Positions 41,285-50,971 of a DNA stretch of 56,891 bases are shown here, piece after piece. Made by a program: the position numbers and the translations under genes. Numbering within the stretch: the stretch's first letter is position 1; each line of letters starts with the position of its first letter. The stretch spans positions 1 through 56,891 of the forward strand of contig NZ_JNKI01000020.1 of the NCBI RefSeq assembly GCF_000702005.1, read 5' to 3'. The DNA comes from Selenomonas sp. ND2010. Its GTDB lineage: Bacteria > Bacillota > Negativicutes > Selenomonadales > Selenomonadaceae. The notes beneath the pieces were generated by a model. It had not been told where the DNA came from and did not search any database. It saw nothing but the letters and a program-made list of their open reading frames with translations.

Positions 41285-43480
41285 ATGCTTACAAAAGATA
41301 TCGAAACAATTATCGCCAAGGAGCTCAAGGTACGCCCGAAACAGGTGGCGGCAGCTATCGAACTGCTTGACGATGGCAATACGGTTCCGTTCATCGCCCG
41401 CTACCGCAAGGAAGCCACTGGCTCTCTCGAAGATGAGCAGCTGCGCCAGTTAGAGGAGCGCCTTTCCTATCTGCGCAATCTGGCCAAGCGCCAGGAAGAA
41501 ATCCTCGGCAAGATTGCGGAACAGGGCAAGCTCACCGACGAACTGCGTACGGCTATTGAGAAAACCACTAAACTGCAGGAACTGGAGGACCTTTACCTCC
41601 CCTATAAGCAGAAAAAACGCACCCGCGCGATGATGGCCCGGGAGCGGGGATTGGAGCCCCTTGCCAATGCCATGATGCTGCAGGCCAAGACCAAGGGCTC
41701 GGCGCTTGCGGAAGCCGCCGCCTTTGTGGATGAAGAAAAAGGCGTCAAAACCGCCGAAGACGCCCTCGCCGGTGCCAGGGATATCGTGGCCGAAACCACC
41801 ATGGAGGATGCTGCCCTGCGCAAGAAAATGCGCAACCGCCTCTGGAACATGGCCATCCTCACTACGAGCCTTTGCGAGGATGCCGCCGAAGAGGATAAAC
41901 AGGTACTCGAAATGTATGCCGAATACCGGGAGCCCGTTCACACGCTCCCCTCTCACCGCATCCTGGCCATTAATCGCGGCGAGAAAAAAGGCGCCCTCAA
42001 AGTGAAACTTGAAATCGACCACGAGGAGAACTGCCGCCGTATCTATAACGAAATCCACCGCCAGCCATCCATCTTTGATGACTGCCTGCGCGCTGCCATC
42101 GAGGACGGCTACAAACGCCTGCTGCTGCCGGCTCTCGAGCGCGAAATCCGCGCCCAGCTCACCGAAGAAGCCGAAGCACAGGCCATCAAGGTTTTCGGCG
42201 TAAATCTGCGCCAGCTGCTGCTGCAGGCGCCACTGGCCGGCCATACGGTCATGGGGCTTGACCCAGGCTACCGCAATGGCTGCAAGATGGCCGTTGTCGA
42301 TGCCACCGGGCAGGTTTTGGACCACGGTGTCCTGCAGGTTACCCAAAGCGACCGCGCCAAGGAAGCAGCCGCCAAGACAGTACTGGCATCCATCAAGAAA
42401 AATCACGTTACGCTGATTTCTATCGGCAACGGCACGGCCTCTTATGAGACGGAGCAGTTCACCGCAGAACTCATCCGGGAAAACGACCTCACCGATGTGC
42501 ACTACATCATTGCCAACGAGGCTGGTGCCTCCGTTTACTCGGCCTCGGCTCTTGCCAAGGAGGAACTGCCGGAATACGATGTCGTCATCCGCGGTGCTGT
42601 CTCCATTGCCCGCCGGGTACAGGACCCGCTGGCCGAACTCGTAAAAATCGACCCGAAGGCTATCGGCGTTGGCCAGTACCAGCACGATGTCAATCAGAAG
42701 GAACTTTCCCAGACGCTTGACGCTACCATCGAAAGTGCCGTCAACCATGTCGGCGTCGACCTCAACACGGCTTCTGCCGCACTTTTAAAGCATATCGCCG
42801 GCATCAACAGCACCATTGCCAATAACATCGTTGCCTACCGTAACGAAAACGGCACGTTTATGAGCCGCCGCCAACTGCTCAAAGTTCCTCGTCTTGGCCC
42901 CGCTGCCTTTACCCAGTGTGCCGGTTTTCTGCGCATTGCCGGCGCAAAATCGCCGCTGGATAACACGCCGGTCCATCCGGAATCCTATAAACTGGCGGAA
43001 GCCATCCTCGAAAAACTCGGCTTTGACCTGCAGGATCTGTCCGACAAGGATCAGCTGGCTATGCTGGCCGCCAAAAGCAAACTGGTCGATATCACCAAAC
43101 TCGCCAAAGAACTGGATGCCGGTGAACCAACGGTCAAGGATATTCTCGATGCACTGGTTAAACCTGGCCGCGACCCACGTGAGGATCTGCCCGCACCGCT
43201 GACCCGTCAAGCGATTGTCAAGCTGTCCGATATCAAACCGGGCACCATCATGCGCGGCACCGTGCGCAATATCACGGACTTTGGCGCCTTTGTCGACATC
43301 GGCCTGCATCAGGACGGCCTCATCCACATTTCCGAACTGTCCAAAAAACGCGTCAAGCATCCGCTTGATGTTCTGTCTATCGGTGACGTCCTGAACGTCA
43401 TGGTCATCAGCATTGACGAAAAGCGCAACCGCATCGGTCTGTCGCTAAAACAAGTGCCAAAGGAGGCGCAAATCGGATGA
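41285..43480 (+). CDS. tex: Tex family RNA-binding transcription accessory protein
   Basis: 731 residues, full length. The N-terminal helical region has DDGNTVPFIARYRKEATGSL. A YqgF/RNase H-like fold follows, with MGLDPGYRNGCKMAVVD near 327, then helix-hairpin-helix segments (VGVDLNTASAALLKHIAGIN). The C-terminal S1 domain contains TRGTV-like MRGTVRNITDFGAFVDIGLH. It binds nucleic acid and affects transcription and RNA turnover. A TATAAT at 41243-41248 serves as the -10. The stop overlaps the start of cobT (ATGA), an uncommon pairing. Confidence 0.95.
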   Translation: MLTKDIETIIAKELKVRPKQVAAAIELLDDGNTVPFIARYRKEATGSLEDEQLRQLEERLSYLRNLAKRQEEILGKIAEQGKLTDELRTAIEKTTKLQELEDLYLPYKQKKRTRAMMARERGLEPLANAMMLQAKTKGSALAEAAAFVDEEKGVKTAEDALAGARDIVAETTMEDAALRKKMRNRLWNMAILTTSLCEDAAEEDKQVLEMYAEYREPVHTLPSHRILAINRGEKKGALKVKLEIDHEENCRRIYNEIHRQPSIFDDCLRAAIEDGYKRLLLPALEREIRAQLTEEAEAQAIKVFGVNLRQLLLQAPLAGHTVMGLDPGYRNGCKMAVVDATGQVLDHGVLQVTQSDRAKEAAAKTVLASIKKNHVTLISIGNGTASYETEQFTAELIRENDLTDVHYIIANEAGASVYSASALAKEELPEYDVVIRGAVSIARRVQDPLAELVKIDPKAIGVGQYQHDVNQKELSQTLDATIESAVNHVGVDLNTASAALLKHIAGINSTIANNIVAYRNENGTFMSRRQLLKVPRLGPAAFTQCAGFLRIAGAKSPLDNTPVHPESYKLAEAILEKLGFDLQDLSDKDQLAMLAAKSKLVDITKLAKELDAGEPTVKDILDALVKPGRDPREDLPAPLTRQAIVKLSDIKPGTIMRGTVRNITDFGAFVDIGLHQDGLIHISELSKKRVKHPLDVLSIGDVLNVMVISIDEKRNRIGLSLKQVPKEAQIG

Positions 43481-45396
43481 GCCTGCTGGAACAAACCATC
43501 GCCATCATCGAACCGCCCAACCAGGAAATTCCTCAAGCGGCCGCCAAGCGCATCAATCAGGTAATGGAAGATGATGACCTGAGCCTCGGCGGCCTCCGCG
43601 GCCTCTTACTACGCTATCTTTCCATAACCGGAAAGCGCCATCCCCAGGCCCCAGAAAAATGCACCATCATCTGCTGCGCGGATCACGGCGTGGCCGAAGA
43701 AGGCGTCAGTGCCTATCCCCCCGAAACGACCCTGCAGATGACTCGCAATTACCTCATCAGTCAGGGGGCAGCCGCTAATGCCTTCGCGAAATACTGCGAT
43801 TCTGAACTGCTGGTCGTCGATGTCGGCATCGCCGCCGATGCGCAGGACATTCCAGGCCTCATCGACTGCCATATCGCCAATGGCACTGCCAATATCGCCC
43901 AAGGCCCCGCCATGACACGAAAGCAGGCCATCCTGGCCCTCGAAACGGGCATCGACATTGCCAATCAGGTCATGGACAAAGGCTTTGACTGTATCCTGCC
44001 TGGGGAAATGGGCATTGCCAACACCACCGTCAGCGCAGCTATCACTGCCGCCTGCTGTGGGCGTCGAGCCGTAGAAACCACGGGCCGGGGAACCAATATT
44101 TCCGATGAACGCCTGCAAAAGAAGATTGGAATTGTCCAACAGGCGCTTGACCGCAACCAGCCCGACAGCAACGACGGCATCGATATTCTAACAAAAGTCG
44201 GCGGCTTCGAATTTGGCACGATTGCCGGCATTATCCTCGGAGCTGCCGCCCGTCACGGCACGGTAATCCTCGATGGTGCCAACACCAGCGCCGCCGCTTT
44301 GATTGCCCAGGCCATCGCCCCAAATTCCATCGACTATGTGATTGCCTCCCACCGCAGTGCCGAAAAATCCCACCAGTTCGCCCTCGATAAACTCGGCCTG
44401 ATTCCTCTGATGGATCTGGATTTAAAACTGGGCGAAGCCTGCGGCTCCAGTCTTCTCGTCACGATGCTGGAAGCGGTACTCTCCGCATGGGATGTAATCG
44501 ACAAGCTCCCCCAGGAACCTGTCGAAACGCCCTTTCATCAGGAGTTCATGCGCTATACCATCCCCAAGATTACCGACAAAACCTTTGATTTCTACCTGCA
44601 CACGATGCAGGATCTCGATTATGAAGCCCTGCATAACTGCCAGCACCGCATCAACAATCTGGCCAAGCCGCTCGACAGTCTCGGGTATCTGGAACAGATT
44701 GCCGCCGAGGTCGCCGGCATCATCGGCAATGACCAGCCTGAATGCGGCATGGAGCGGGCGCTTTTGGTCTTTACCGGCCGTCAGACCAATTCCCTGCAGG
44801 CTCAGCTTACGGCGGCCTTTGCTCAGCATGCCGGCGCCGATGTTACGCTTGCCCACCTGCGAGACGGCCTGCCGCCAACAGCCGCGTTCGACTTTGGCCG
44901 CGAACAGGCTGAATACCTGTCACTGACCTACCCACTTTTGGGACTGGCACTGACGGAACTCGATGAAGATGCGCCCTTTGGAACGGCGGCTATAGAGTTC
45001 CAAACCACCCTGCTGAATCCAGACGGCAGTCTTCGCTACCCGGCGGATGAGTTCTTGCAAAAGGCCCCCGAGGCCTACCAGGGCGCTATTGGGGCCATTA
45101 TCGGGGCGATTATCGCCGCAGCCCATAACAGCAGTTTCATCCTGCTCGATGACGAAGCCACGGAAATCATCGCGCGCTACACCGAGCTTTTATGTCCAGA
45201 AGTCCGGCCCTATATTCTTCATGTCCAGCCGGCATTACTGCAGGCCGATATTACTCTCCCCGGTGGCATTATCGCCGCCCTCGGCCTGAACATCACCGAA
45301 GCCGCTCTGCACATGCTAAACGACATGCGCACCTTCGCCGATACCAAAGTATCCGTCTCCCAGGATGGTCCAGGAACCAGCAAACAAATTCCATAA
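43477..45396 (+). CDS. cobT: Nicotinate-nucleotide-dimethylbenzimidazole phosphoribosyltransferase, tandem CobT fold
   Basis: 639 residues, against about 350 for usual CobT. Residues 1-350 form a CobT domain with ADHGVAEEGVSAYPPETT, GEMGIANTTVSAAI and the catalytic Glu320 in LKLGEACGSS. Residues 388-639 look like a second, degenerate CobT. It has the KPxxSLGxLE start (NLAKPLDSLGYLEQIAAEVA) that the first copy lacks. LPGGIIAALGLN replaces the Glu loop, so it is probably inactive. It makes alpha-ribazole phosphate for the cobamide lower ligand. Translation is coupled to tex. Confidence 0.85.
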   Translation: MSLLEQTIAIIEPPNQEIPQAAAKRINQVMEDDDLSLGGLRGLLLRYLSITGKRHPQAPEKCTIICCADHGVAEEGVSAYPPETTLQMTRNYLISQGAAANAFAKYCDSELLVVDVGIAADAQDIPGLIDCHIANGTANIAQGPAMTRKQAILALETGIDIANQVMDKGFDCILPGEMGIANTTVSAAITAACCGRRAVETTGRGTNISDERLQKKIGIVQQALDRNQPDSNDGIDILTKVGGFEFGTIAGIILGAAARHGTVILDGANTSAAALIAQAIAPNSIDYVIASHRSAEKSHQFALDKLGLIPLMDLDLKLGEACGSSLLVTMLEAVLSAWDVIDKLPQEPVETPFHQEFMRYTIPKITDKTFDFYLHTMQDLDYEALHNCQHRINNLAKPLDSLGYLEQIAAEVAGIIGNDQPECGMERALLVFTGRQTNSLQAQLTAAFAQHAGADVTLAHLRDGLPPTAAFDFGREQAEYLSLTYPLLGLALTELDEDAPFGTAAIEFQTTLLNPDGSLRYPADEFLQKAPEAYQGAIGAIIGAIIAAAHNSSFILLDDEATEIIARYTELLCPEVRPYILHVQPALLQADITLPGGIIAALGLNITEAALHMLNDMRTFADTKVSVSQDGPGTSKQIP

Positions 45397-45405
45397 CCCG
45401 AATAC

Positions 45406-45440
45406 AAAAATCCGGCTGACATTCTGTCAGCCGGATTTTT
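45406..45440. terminator. Bidirectional terminator between cobT and hsp20
   Basis: AAAAATCCGGCTGAC and GTCAGCCGGATTTTT form a 15-bp stem with a 5-base loop. Confidence 0.93.
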
Positions 45441-45476
45441 GCTGTGAATTTATGTTTAGGGAATTATTTAGAAGGC

Positions 45477-45941
45477 TTATTTTATCTCGATCTCAGTCGA
45501 GCGCTGAACTTCCGCCGCTTTCGGCATATTCACATGCAAAACTCCATCTTTGAATTCTGCTGTGACGCGATTTTCGTCGATATTGTCGATGTAGAACGAG
45601 CGGCTCATAGAACCGGAACGGCGTTCCCGCCGGATATAGTTTCCGGCCTCATCTTTTTCTTCCTTCGACTCATCCTTCTGGGCCGATATGGTCAGATAGC
45701 TGTTCTGATAGCTCAGATGAATATCTTCCTTTGTCATCCCCGGCAAGTCGGCCGTAAGCTCATAGCTACTTCCGTTGTCTTTGACATCGACGCGCATGCC
45801 GCCCGCGCTATTCCAACGGTCCATAGCCGGGAAGAAATCATCTTTGAAAAATGGTTCATCGAATACATCCCAAATCGACTGTGGACGCTCACTGCTCTTT
45901 GCGAGATTGTTTCTTGCACCAAACGGAACTAAACCAAACAT
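45477..45941 (-). CDS. Hsp20/alpha-crystallin small heat-shock protein
   Basis: 154 residues. MFGLVPFGARNN opens the N-terminal arm. The alpha-crystallin domain spans about 45-145, with YELTADLPGMTKEDIHLSYQ, SFYIDNIDENRVTAEFKDGV and the terminal IEIK as the I-x-I motif. It is an ATP-independent holdase forming oligomers. The ATG at 45941 has AAAGGGG eight bases ahead; a TTG six codons upstream is not needed. No CIRCE element is visible. Confidence 0.93.
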   Translation of the reverse strand: MFGLVPFGARNNLAKSSERPQSIWDVFDEPFFKDDFFPAMDRWNSAGGMRVDVKDNGSSYELTADLPGMTKEDIHLSYQNSYLTISAQKDESKEEKDEAGNYIRRERRSGSMSRSFYIDNIDENRVTAEFKDGVLHVNMPKAAEVQRSTEIEIK

Positions 45942-46029
45942 AACTGTCGCCCCTTTCAAAACTGCGCCATAAGTTTCAACAGCTCATGGTATTGATTTAT
46001 CTCTGGAGGTTTCCCTCTTTTCATTTCTT

Positions 46030-46057
46030 ATTATAAATCAAATAGACAAAAAGTCAA
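46030..46057 (-). promoter_or_regulatory. Promoter of hsp20
   Basis: Minus strand TTGACT (46057-46052), 16 bases, TATAAT (46035-46030). The leader to the ATG is about 80 bases. Confidence 0.65.
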
Positions 46058-46076
46058 TAGGTCAAAGAAAAAAATA

Positions 46077-46102
46077 ATAAGGACATGCCAGCTTGGCATG
46101 CC
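46077..46102 (-). terminator. Terminator after the 4HB chemoreceptor gene
   Basis: Minus strand GGGCATGCCA and TGGCATGTCC form a stem followed by TTATTATTTTTTT. Confidence 0.8.
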
Positions 46103-46129
46103 CTTATTGAGGTATATATATGAACGTTA

Positions 46130-47842
46130 TCAGAACTTAAACTGCTTGAGTGCCTGCTCCTGCTCCGCTGCCATATGGGAAAGGGTATCGCTGGCAGAGG
46201 CAATTTCCTCCGAAGAAGCAGACTGCTCTTCGGTTGCCGCCGATACGGATTCCATATGTTCGGACACTTCCTGACCTTTGCTGCTGACTTCGGTGACCGA
46301 ATCGGAGATATTCTGAGCATCCTCGTTTACCATGCGGATGGCCTCATCCATTTCTTTCGTCTTCTCCGCACCATCCTGTACCAGGTCATGGATGCGGTTG
46401 AATACGGCCTGAAGCTCCTCAACGGATTTCGCCCCAGACACAACAGCATCACAGCCCTGTTTCATGGATTCAACGGCCTCAGAGGTATCCTGCTGCATCG
46501 CGTTGATGAGCTCGGCAATCTTCTGGGCTGCTTCCTCGGACTGCTCTGCCAGTTTGCGGACTTCCTCCGCAACGACCGAGAAGCCACGGCCCTGTTCGCC
46601 GGCACGAGCCGCCTCGATGGCGGCATTGAGCGCCAACAGATTCGTCTGGCTGGCAATCTCCGAAATCGTATCAACGATTGCACCGATTTCTTCCGAGCGG
46701 TTGCCCAAACGGCCTACCATTTCGGCCGTGCTGCTGACCGTTGCCTCCACATCGCGGATTTCGCGGACGGAGGTCTCCAGTGCCTTATTGCCCTGTTTTG
46801 CCTCATCGGCAGCCGTCATGGAATTCGTCGTTACCGCATTGGCATGGGCACGCATGGTCTGAATCGAAGCATTGACCTTCATCAGGAGGTCCTGGCTTTC
46901 CTTAATCTTGTTTTCCTGTTCGATGACCAGATGCGCCGCTTCACCAACGGACTCCGCCGACTGGACCGATGCCTGTGCCGACTGCATGGACGCCTCTTTC
47001 AGATTGCCCGACGAAGAGCTGATATCCTTGATGGCATTGCTGATTCCTTTCATATAGGTACCGAGTTTCTGCTGCATATCGGCGAGCACGCGGGACAAAT
47101 GCCCGAACTCATCGCCACGGTTAAGGGACAGTGCCGTACCACGGAAGTCACCATCACGGAGTTTTTCGCATACCGCCCGCATAGCATCAAGGGCATTGGT
47201 GATATTGCGCGCCGTCAAAAGGCTGGCGCCTGCCTGTACCAGCAGTGCTACCAGCGTAACTACCATAATCAGCGTAGCAGCAGCGCTGTTGGCATCGCGG
47301 CTGGCCTGCTCATGGGCCTCAGCCTGTTCGTTTACTTTCTGCTGCTGGTTGTGGAACGCATCACGCAGACCACGGGTTGCCGGCGAACCTTCCTTTTCAT
47401 AGTAAGTCAAAGCTTCGGCATTTTTCCCCTGTTTCGCGAGCTCAACCGTTTGATTCATAATCTTTTTGTAATTGGCCCACTGCGCATCGATATCGGAAGT
47501 ATCCTCAATCGGCATGCCTTTGACGGCTGTTTTGTATTCCGCGATGGACTTCTCGACATTGTCCTCAGCTTCTTTTTTCTGTCCTAATACCTTATTAAGA
47601 CGCTCTGGATTGTCTTGCAGAGTCACTGCCTGCAGCGTCTTTACCATCATGACGCGGCTGAACTCTACTGCCGTTCCGAGTTTCTGTACGCCCTGCATCT
47701 CGTGTTCATACATGCTCTTCATCTCATTATCGGCATTGCTAAGCGAGCGATAACCGGTAACGCTGATTCCAATCATAGCTATTGCCGCTACCGCGACAAT
47801 CAACATTAGCTTATAGGCCACTTTTAGTTGATCAAAACCCAT
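46130..47842 (-). CDS. Methyl-accepting chemotaxis protein with four-helix-bundle sensor
   Basis: 570 residues. TM1 is at about 12-32 ([20 protein letters not shown]). A 4HB_MCP-type helical sensor runs to about 185, with [22 protein letters not shown]2 is at 187-207, then HAMP and the signalling coiled coil, with tip [26 protein letters not shown] lies ahead of the ATG. It shares the tip and tail with the dCache receptor at 30187 but has a wholly different sensor. Monocistronic. Confidence 0.93.
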   Translation of the reverse strand: MGFDQLKVAYKLMLIVAVAAIAMIGISVTGYRSLSNADNEMKSMYEHEMQGVQKLGTAVEFSRVMMVKTLQAVTLQDNPERLNKVLGQKKEAEDNVEKSIAEYKTAVKGMPIEDTSDIDAQWANYKKIMNQTVELAKQGKNAEALTYYEKEGSPATRGLRDAFHNQQQKVNEQAEAHEQASRDANSAAATLIMVVTLVALLVQAGASLLTARNITNALDAMRAVCEKLRDGDFRGTALSLNRGDEFGHLSRVLADMQQKLGTYMKGISNAIKDISSSSGNLKEASMQSAQASVQSAESVGEAAHLVIEQENKIKESQDLLMKVNASIQTMRAHANAVTTNSMTAADEAKQGNKALETSVREIRDVEATVSSTAEMVGRLGNRSEEIGAIVDTISEIASQTNLLALNAAIEAARAGEQGRGFSVVAEEVRKLAEQSEEAAQKIAELINAMQQDTSEAVESMKQGCDAVVSGAKSVEELQAVFNRIHDLVQDGAEKTKEMDEAIRMVNEDAQNISDSVTEVSSKGQEVSEHMESVSAATEEQSASSEEIASASDTLSHMAAEQEQALKQFKF

Positions 47843-48021
47843 AATCGACTCCTCCTAATTACACATCCCTAACATTACATCTACACACCTCTAAGATTTT
47901 ACCATTACCCAAGATTGTATACTAATTATTTTTTCCTATATCATCCATAAGTTTTTCTTATGGAAATCGGACTTCTGACCCTTTTTTCCGTCGTACTTAT
48001 TCTTTTTTTTACATTATGCTA

Positions 48022-48050
48022 TTGACACACCTCATTTCTGCCGCTATAAT
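48022..48050 (+). promoter_or_regulatory. Promoter of the DAACS symporter gene
   Basis: TTGACA (48022-48027), 17 bases, TATAAT (48045-48050): a consensus sigma-70 promoter 75 bases ahead of the start codon. The bases 47843-48021 hold the leader of the leftward chemoreceptor gene and nothing else recognised. Confidence 0.88.
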
Positions 48051-48124
48051 GTAAACATATTAAACATGTATGATTTATTGTTTATAAACTCTACTATCCC
48101 ACAAGCAAGAAAGAAGGTATTTTT

Positions 48125-49438
48125 ATGACCGATTCAAAACATGACCGCGTCAAAACAGCACGTGACGAAGCTTTGCGCCAGCATAATCCTGGTGCCAGCC
48201 GCCAGCAGATGCTTCTCTGGTTCAGTGCACTGATTCTCGGTGGCATACTCGGCTCTTTCGGTATCACCGCCCTAAATGAGCTATTCAACTTTATCGCGAC
48301 GGTATTCACGCGGCTTTTCCAATTTATTGCCGTCCCAACCATTGCCCTCGCGGTTATCACGACTCTTTCGTCCCTGGGCGGGAAAAAAGAGACCAAGACG
48401 ATTTTCGCTCATGCCGTGACCTATACCCTGCTCACGACATTTTCGGCCGCAGCGGTTGGCCTGCTGCTCTATCTCTGGATTGCCCCGGGCAATCTTCCTG
48501 CTGAGGTGGTCGGCGCTGGTGCCGCCTCTGTACCATTGGATAAAGTCGGTTCCCTATCCTACTATGACCATATCATTTCCGTCATTCCGAACAATCTGTT
48601 GCAGCCGTTCCTGGCTGGCAATGTACTGTCGGTTATGCTGATTGCGGCTTCGGTTGGCCTGGCTCTTGCCTTTATGCCCAAAACCGAGAATCGCGCCGTT
48701 CTCATCAAAGGGCTTTACGGCGTCCAGGAATTACTGTTTACGCTTATCAAAGCCATTCTTTGGGCACTGCCCCTTGGCATCCTGGCTTTTGCCGGCCAGC
48801 TGGCCGCCCAGATTCAGGCAGGTGTCATCGTCGGCGCACTGGGCAAGTATGTTGCCGTTGTCCTTGGCGGCAATGCCATCCAGTTCTTTGTGATCCTGCC
48901 ACTCTTCCTGCTGTTGCGCGGTCTTAATCCGCTTGATGTCTTCAAGAAGATGAGCCCTGCCGTAGCCGTGGCTCTCTTTACCAAGAGCTCCGCAGGCACA
49001 TTGCCAGTCACCCTGGCTTCGGCCGAGCAGAATCTCAAGGCAGATACGCGCATCTCCCGCTTTGTCCTGCCCATCTGCACCACCATCAACATGAACGGCT
49101 GCGCTGCCTTTATCCTTGTCACGTCACTCTTTGTCATGCAGAATGCTGGCTTTGAATTGACGCTGGGCACGATGATTTCCTGGCTCTTCATCGCAGTGCT
49201 CGCCGCTGTCGGCAATGCCGGTGTCCCCATGGGCTGCTACTTTCTGACGCTGTCGCTGATGAGTTCCATCGGCGCTCCCATCGGTCTCATGGGCATCATC
49301 CTACCGATTTACACCATCATTGATATGATTGAAACGGCCGAAAATGTCTGGTCTGACGCATCGGTATGCGCGATGACCGACCATGACCTGAAGGGCAAGC
49401 TTGCGGAAAAAACAACCCCAATAACATCGCTCTCCTAA
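48125..49438 (+). CDS. Dicarboxylate/amino acid:cation symporter (DAACS family)
   Basis: 437 residues of the GltPh fold. It has LFQFIAVPTIALAVITTLSS (TM3), FTKSSAGTLPVTLASAEQNL (the serine-rich reentrant loop) and CTTINMNGCAAFIL, the NMDGT-like metal site of TM7, here NMNGC. Members import glutamate, aspartate, serine/threonine or C4-dicarboxylates with Na+ or H+. The NMNGC variant means the substrate is uncertain. A strong promoter and a terminator make it a single-gene unit. Confidence 0.92.
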   Translation: MTDSKHDRVKTARDEALRQHNPGASRQQMLLWFSALILGGILGSFGITALNELFNFIATVFTRLFQFIAVPTIALAVITTLSSLGGKKETKTIFAHAVTYTLLTTFSAAAVGLLLYLWIAPGNLPAEVVGAGAASVPLDKVGSLSYYDHIISVIPNNLLQPFLAGNVLSVMLIAASVGLALAFMPKTENRAVLIKGLYGVQELLFTLIKAILWALPLGILAFAGQLAAQIQAGVIVGALGKYVAVVLGGNAIQFFVILPLFLLLRGLNPLDVFKKMSPAVAVALFTKSSAGTLPVTLASAEQNLKADTRISRFVLPICTTINMNGCAAFILVTSLFVMQNAGFELTLGTMISWLFIAVLAAVGNAGVPMGCYFLTLSLMSSIGAPIGLMGIILPIYTIIDMIETAENVWSDASVCAMTDHDLKGKLAEKTTPITSLS

Positions 49439-49454
49439 ACCTATTTCCATAACA

Positions 49455-49485
49455 AAGGACCTGGATTATTCCAGGTCCTTTTTAT
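49455..49485 (+). terminator. Terminator after the DAACS symporter gene
   Basis: AAGGACCTGG/CCAGGTCCTT, 10-bp stem, then TTTATTT. Confidence 0.9.
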
Positions 49486-49531
49486 TTCGTGTTACGAGCA
49501 GCTATTTCCTGCCAGCTATTCCGTTATTTAT

Positions 49532-50917
49532 TTAAACATGACGCTCGACTTCAAACCGCCACAGCTGATACGGTTCCTGCTCGCCAATACTGCCCTTGCG
49601 GCGCGCAATCGAGATCTGCTCCTCAACGCTATCCACGCCGGGTAAATCCGGCAACAGCAGCCCACGGCGGTCACCGCATTGAACGATGACGCCATAGCGT
49701 TTGACATCCAGCTGATCCGGGGAATCGATAGGTTCTGGCTCCGTGAGTACATCGACATCGTAAACCAACTGGGCAAGTTCCTCCGGCGTCACCGGCGAAA
49801 ACCGCGGGTCTCTCGTCCCAGCCGAAACGGCATTGTAGAGGATTTCCTCGGCCAAATCCTGACGGACCGGCTGGATGGTGCCAATGCAGCCACGCAACTG
49901 GCCATCTTTCTTGAGGGAGACGAATGCCCCCCGCCTTTTATCGGCGAAAGACTTCCGCATATCTTCCGGAATAACCGCCAGTTGATGGGTACGCACGAAG
50001 GTTTCCAAGCTGAGCCGCGCCAGTTTTACCAGCGAGTCTTCCCGATCCCTAATGGCCCGCATTGCCTCGGCTTCGCACCGTGCCAGCTGTACGCCGATAT
50101 CCCGTGAATCGTCAAGCCCCCCTGGCAGGAACCAGCCCACGCCATACCCGACGCCAAATGTTCCTTGATACGACAGCAATTCGGATTTTACCTGCCGCCC
50201 ATCCAGCGTCCCTGCCATAATCCAAAAGGAACGCAAGCCGCATTCCGCCGCCCCACTTGCAAGATCCACCGGCGTCAAAAGCAGCCGCAAAAAATCCCCA
50301 CTGCGGAAAACCGCCTGCATCCGCGCATCGAACACAGGGCCCTCTGACGTAAATCCATAGGGACCATCTGCCTTTAGCTTATGCGACAGGTCGCCGCTGG
50401 CGATGATGAGTACCCGGCGCCCCAGTTCCTCAGCCACCGCGGCAATATGCTGGCCAAGACGGTAATGCGCCCGCGCCGGCAGACCCGAAAGGCCGATTCG
50501 CACGACAGGAACACCACGCAGATGCTGTTGCAGGAAATACAGCGGAATCATCGTGCCATGGTCTAACTCCGCATTCTTTTCCCCCAGCGTCCCCGCGGGA
50601 AAATCCTCCTCCCGGCAGCGTTTCACCAAGGCCTCGCAAAAACCGCTATCGTACGCAGTTGCTACCTGAACCTGCGGTGCCCGAAAGGCCGCAAAGGAAC
50701 CGGATGCTCCAGCTCCCGGTGACACGTGAAAGTAATCGGCATACATAACCGTATGCGGGCTGAGAATCACCACTGTATCCGGCCGCAGGGCCGCCGCCCG
50801 TTCCATGACCCGCTGATAGGCCGCAATCGTTGGAGCTATTTGCTGTTCCGCGCCATGACCGACTTCCGGAACGATAAGTGGCGGATGCGGCACCGCCATC
50901 GCTGCCAAAATTGCCAT
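49532..50917 (-). CDS. AmmeMemoRadiSam proteins B and A fused (LigB-like plus AMMECR1)
   Basis: 461 residues. Residues 1-270 resemble the class III extradiol dioxygenase LigB fold: MAVPHPPLIVPEVGHGAE, VILSPHTVMYADYF and LIIASGDLSHKLK. Residues 285-461 are an AMMECR1 domain: LARLSLETFVR, RGAFVSLKKDGQLRGCIGTI and SAGTRDPRFSPVTPEEL. The two are partners of a radical SAM enzyme in the AmmeMemoRadiSam system; that third gene is not nearby. Function of the system is unknown. GGGAGGAG precedes the ATG. Confidence 0.88.
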   Translation of the reverse strand: MAILAAMAVPHPPLIVPEVGHGAEQQIAPTIAAYQRVMERAAALRPDTVVILSPHTVMYADYFHVSPGAGASGSFAAFRAPQVQVATAYDSGFCEALVKRCREEDFPAGTLGEKNAELDHGTMIPLYFLQQHLRGVPVVRIGLSGLPARAHYRLGQHIAAVAEELGRRVLIIASGDLSHKLKADGPYGFTSEGPVFDARMQAVFRSGDFLRLLLTPVDLASGAAECGLRSFWIMAGTLDGRQVKSELLSYQGTFGVGYGVGWFLPGGLDDSRDIGVQLARCEAEAMRAIRDREDSLVKLARLSLETFVRTHQLAVIPEDMRKSFADKRRGAFVSLKKDGQLRGCIGTIQPVRQDLAEEILYNAVSAGTRDPRFSPVTPEELAQLVYDVDVLTEPEPIDSPDQLDVKRYGVIVQCGDRRGLLLPDLPGVDSVEEQISIARRKGSIGEQEPYQLWRFEVERHV

Positions 50918-50971
50918 CAGAATCTCCTCCCATCATCTGAGACATTCGTCGACAAGTTCCTCGTCTCTATT

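Noticed and set aside
45942-46029. CIRCE operator ahead of hsp20
   Set aside because: No TTAGCACTC-N9-GAGTGCTAA pattern is present; only a sigma-70-type promoter is seen.
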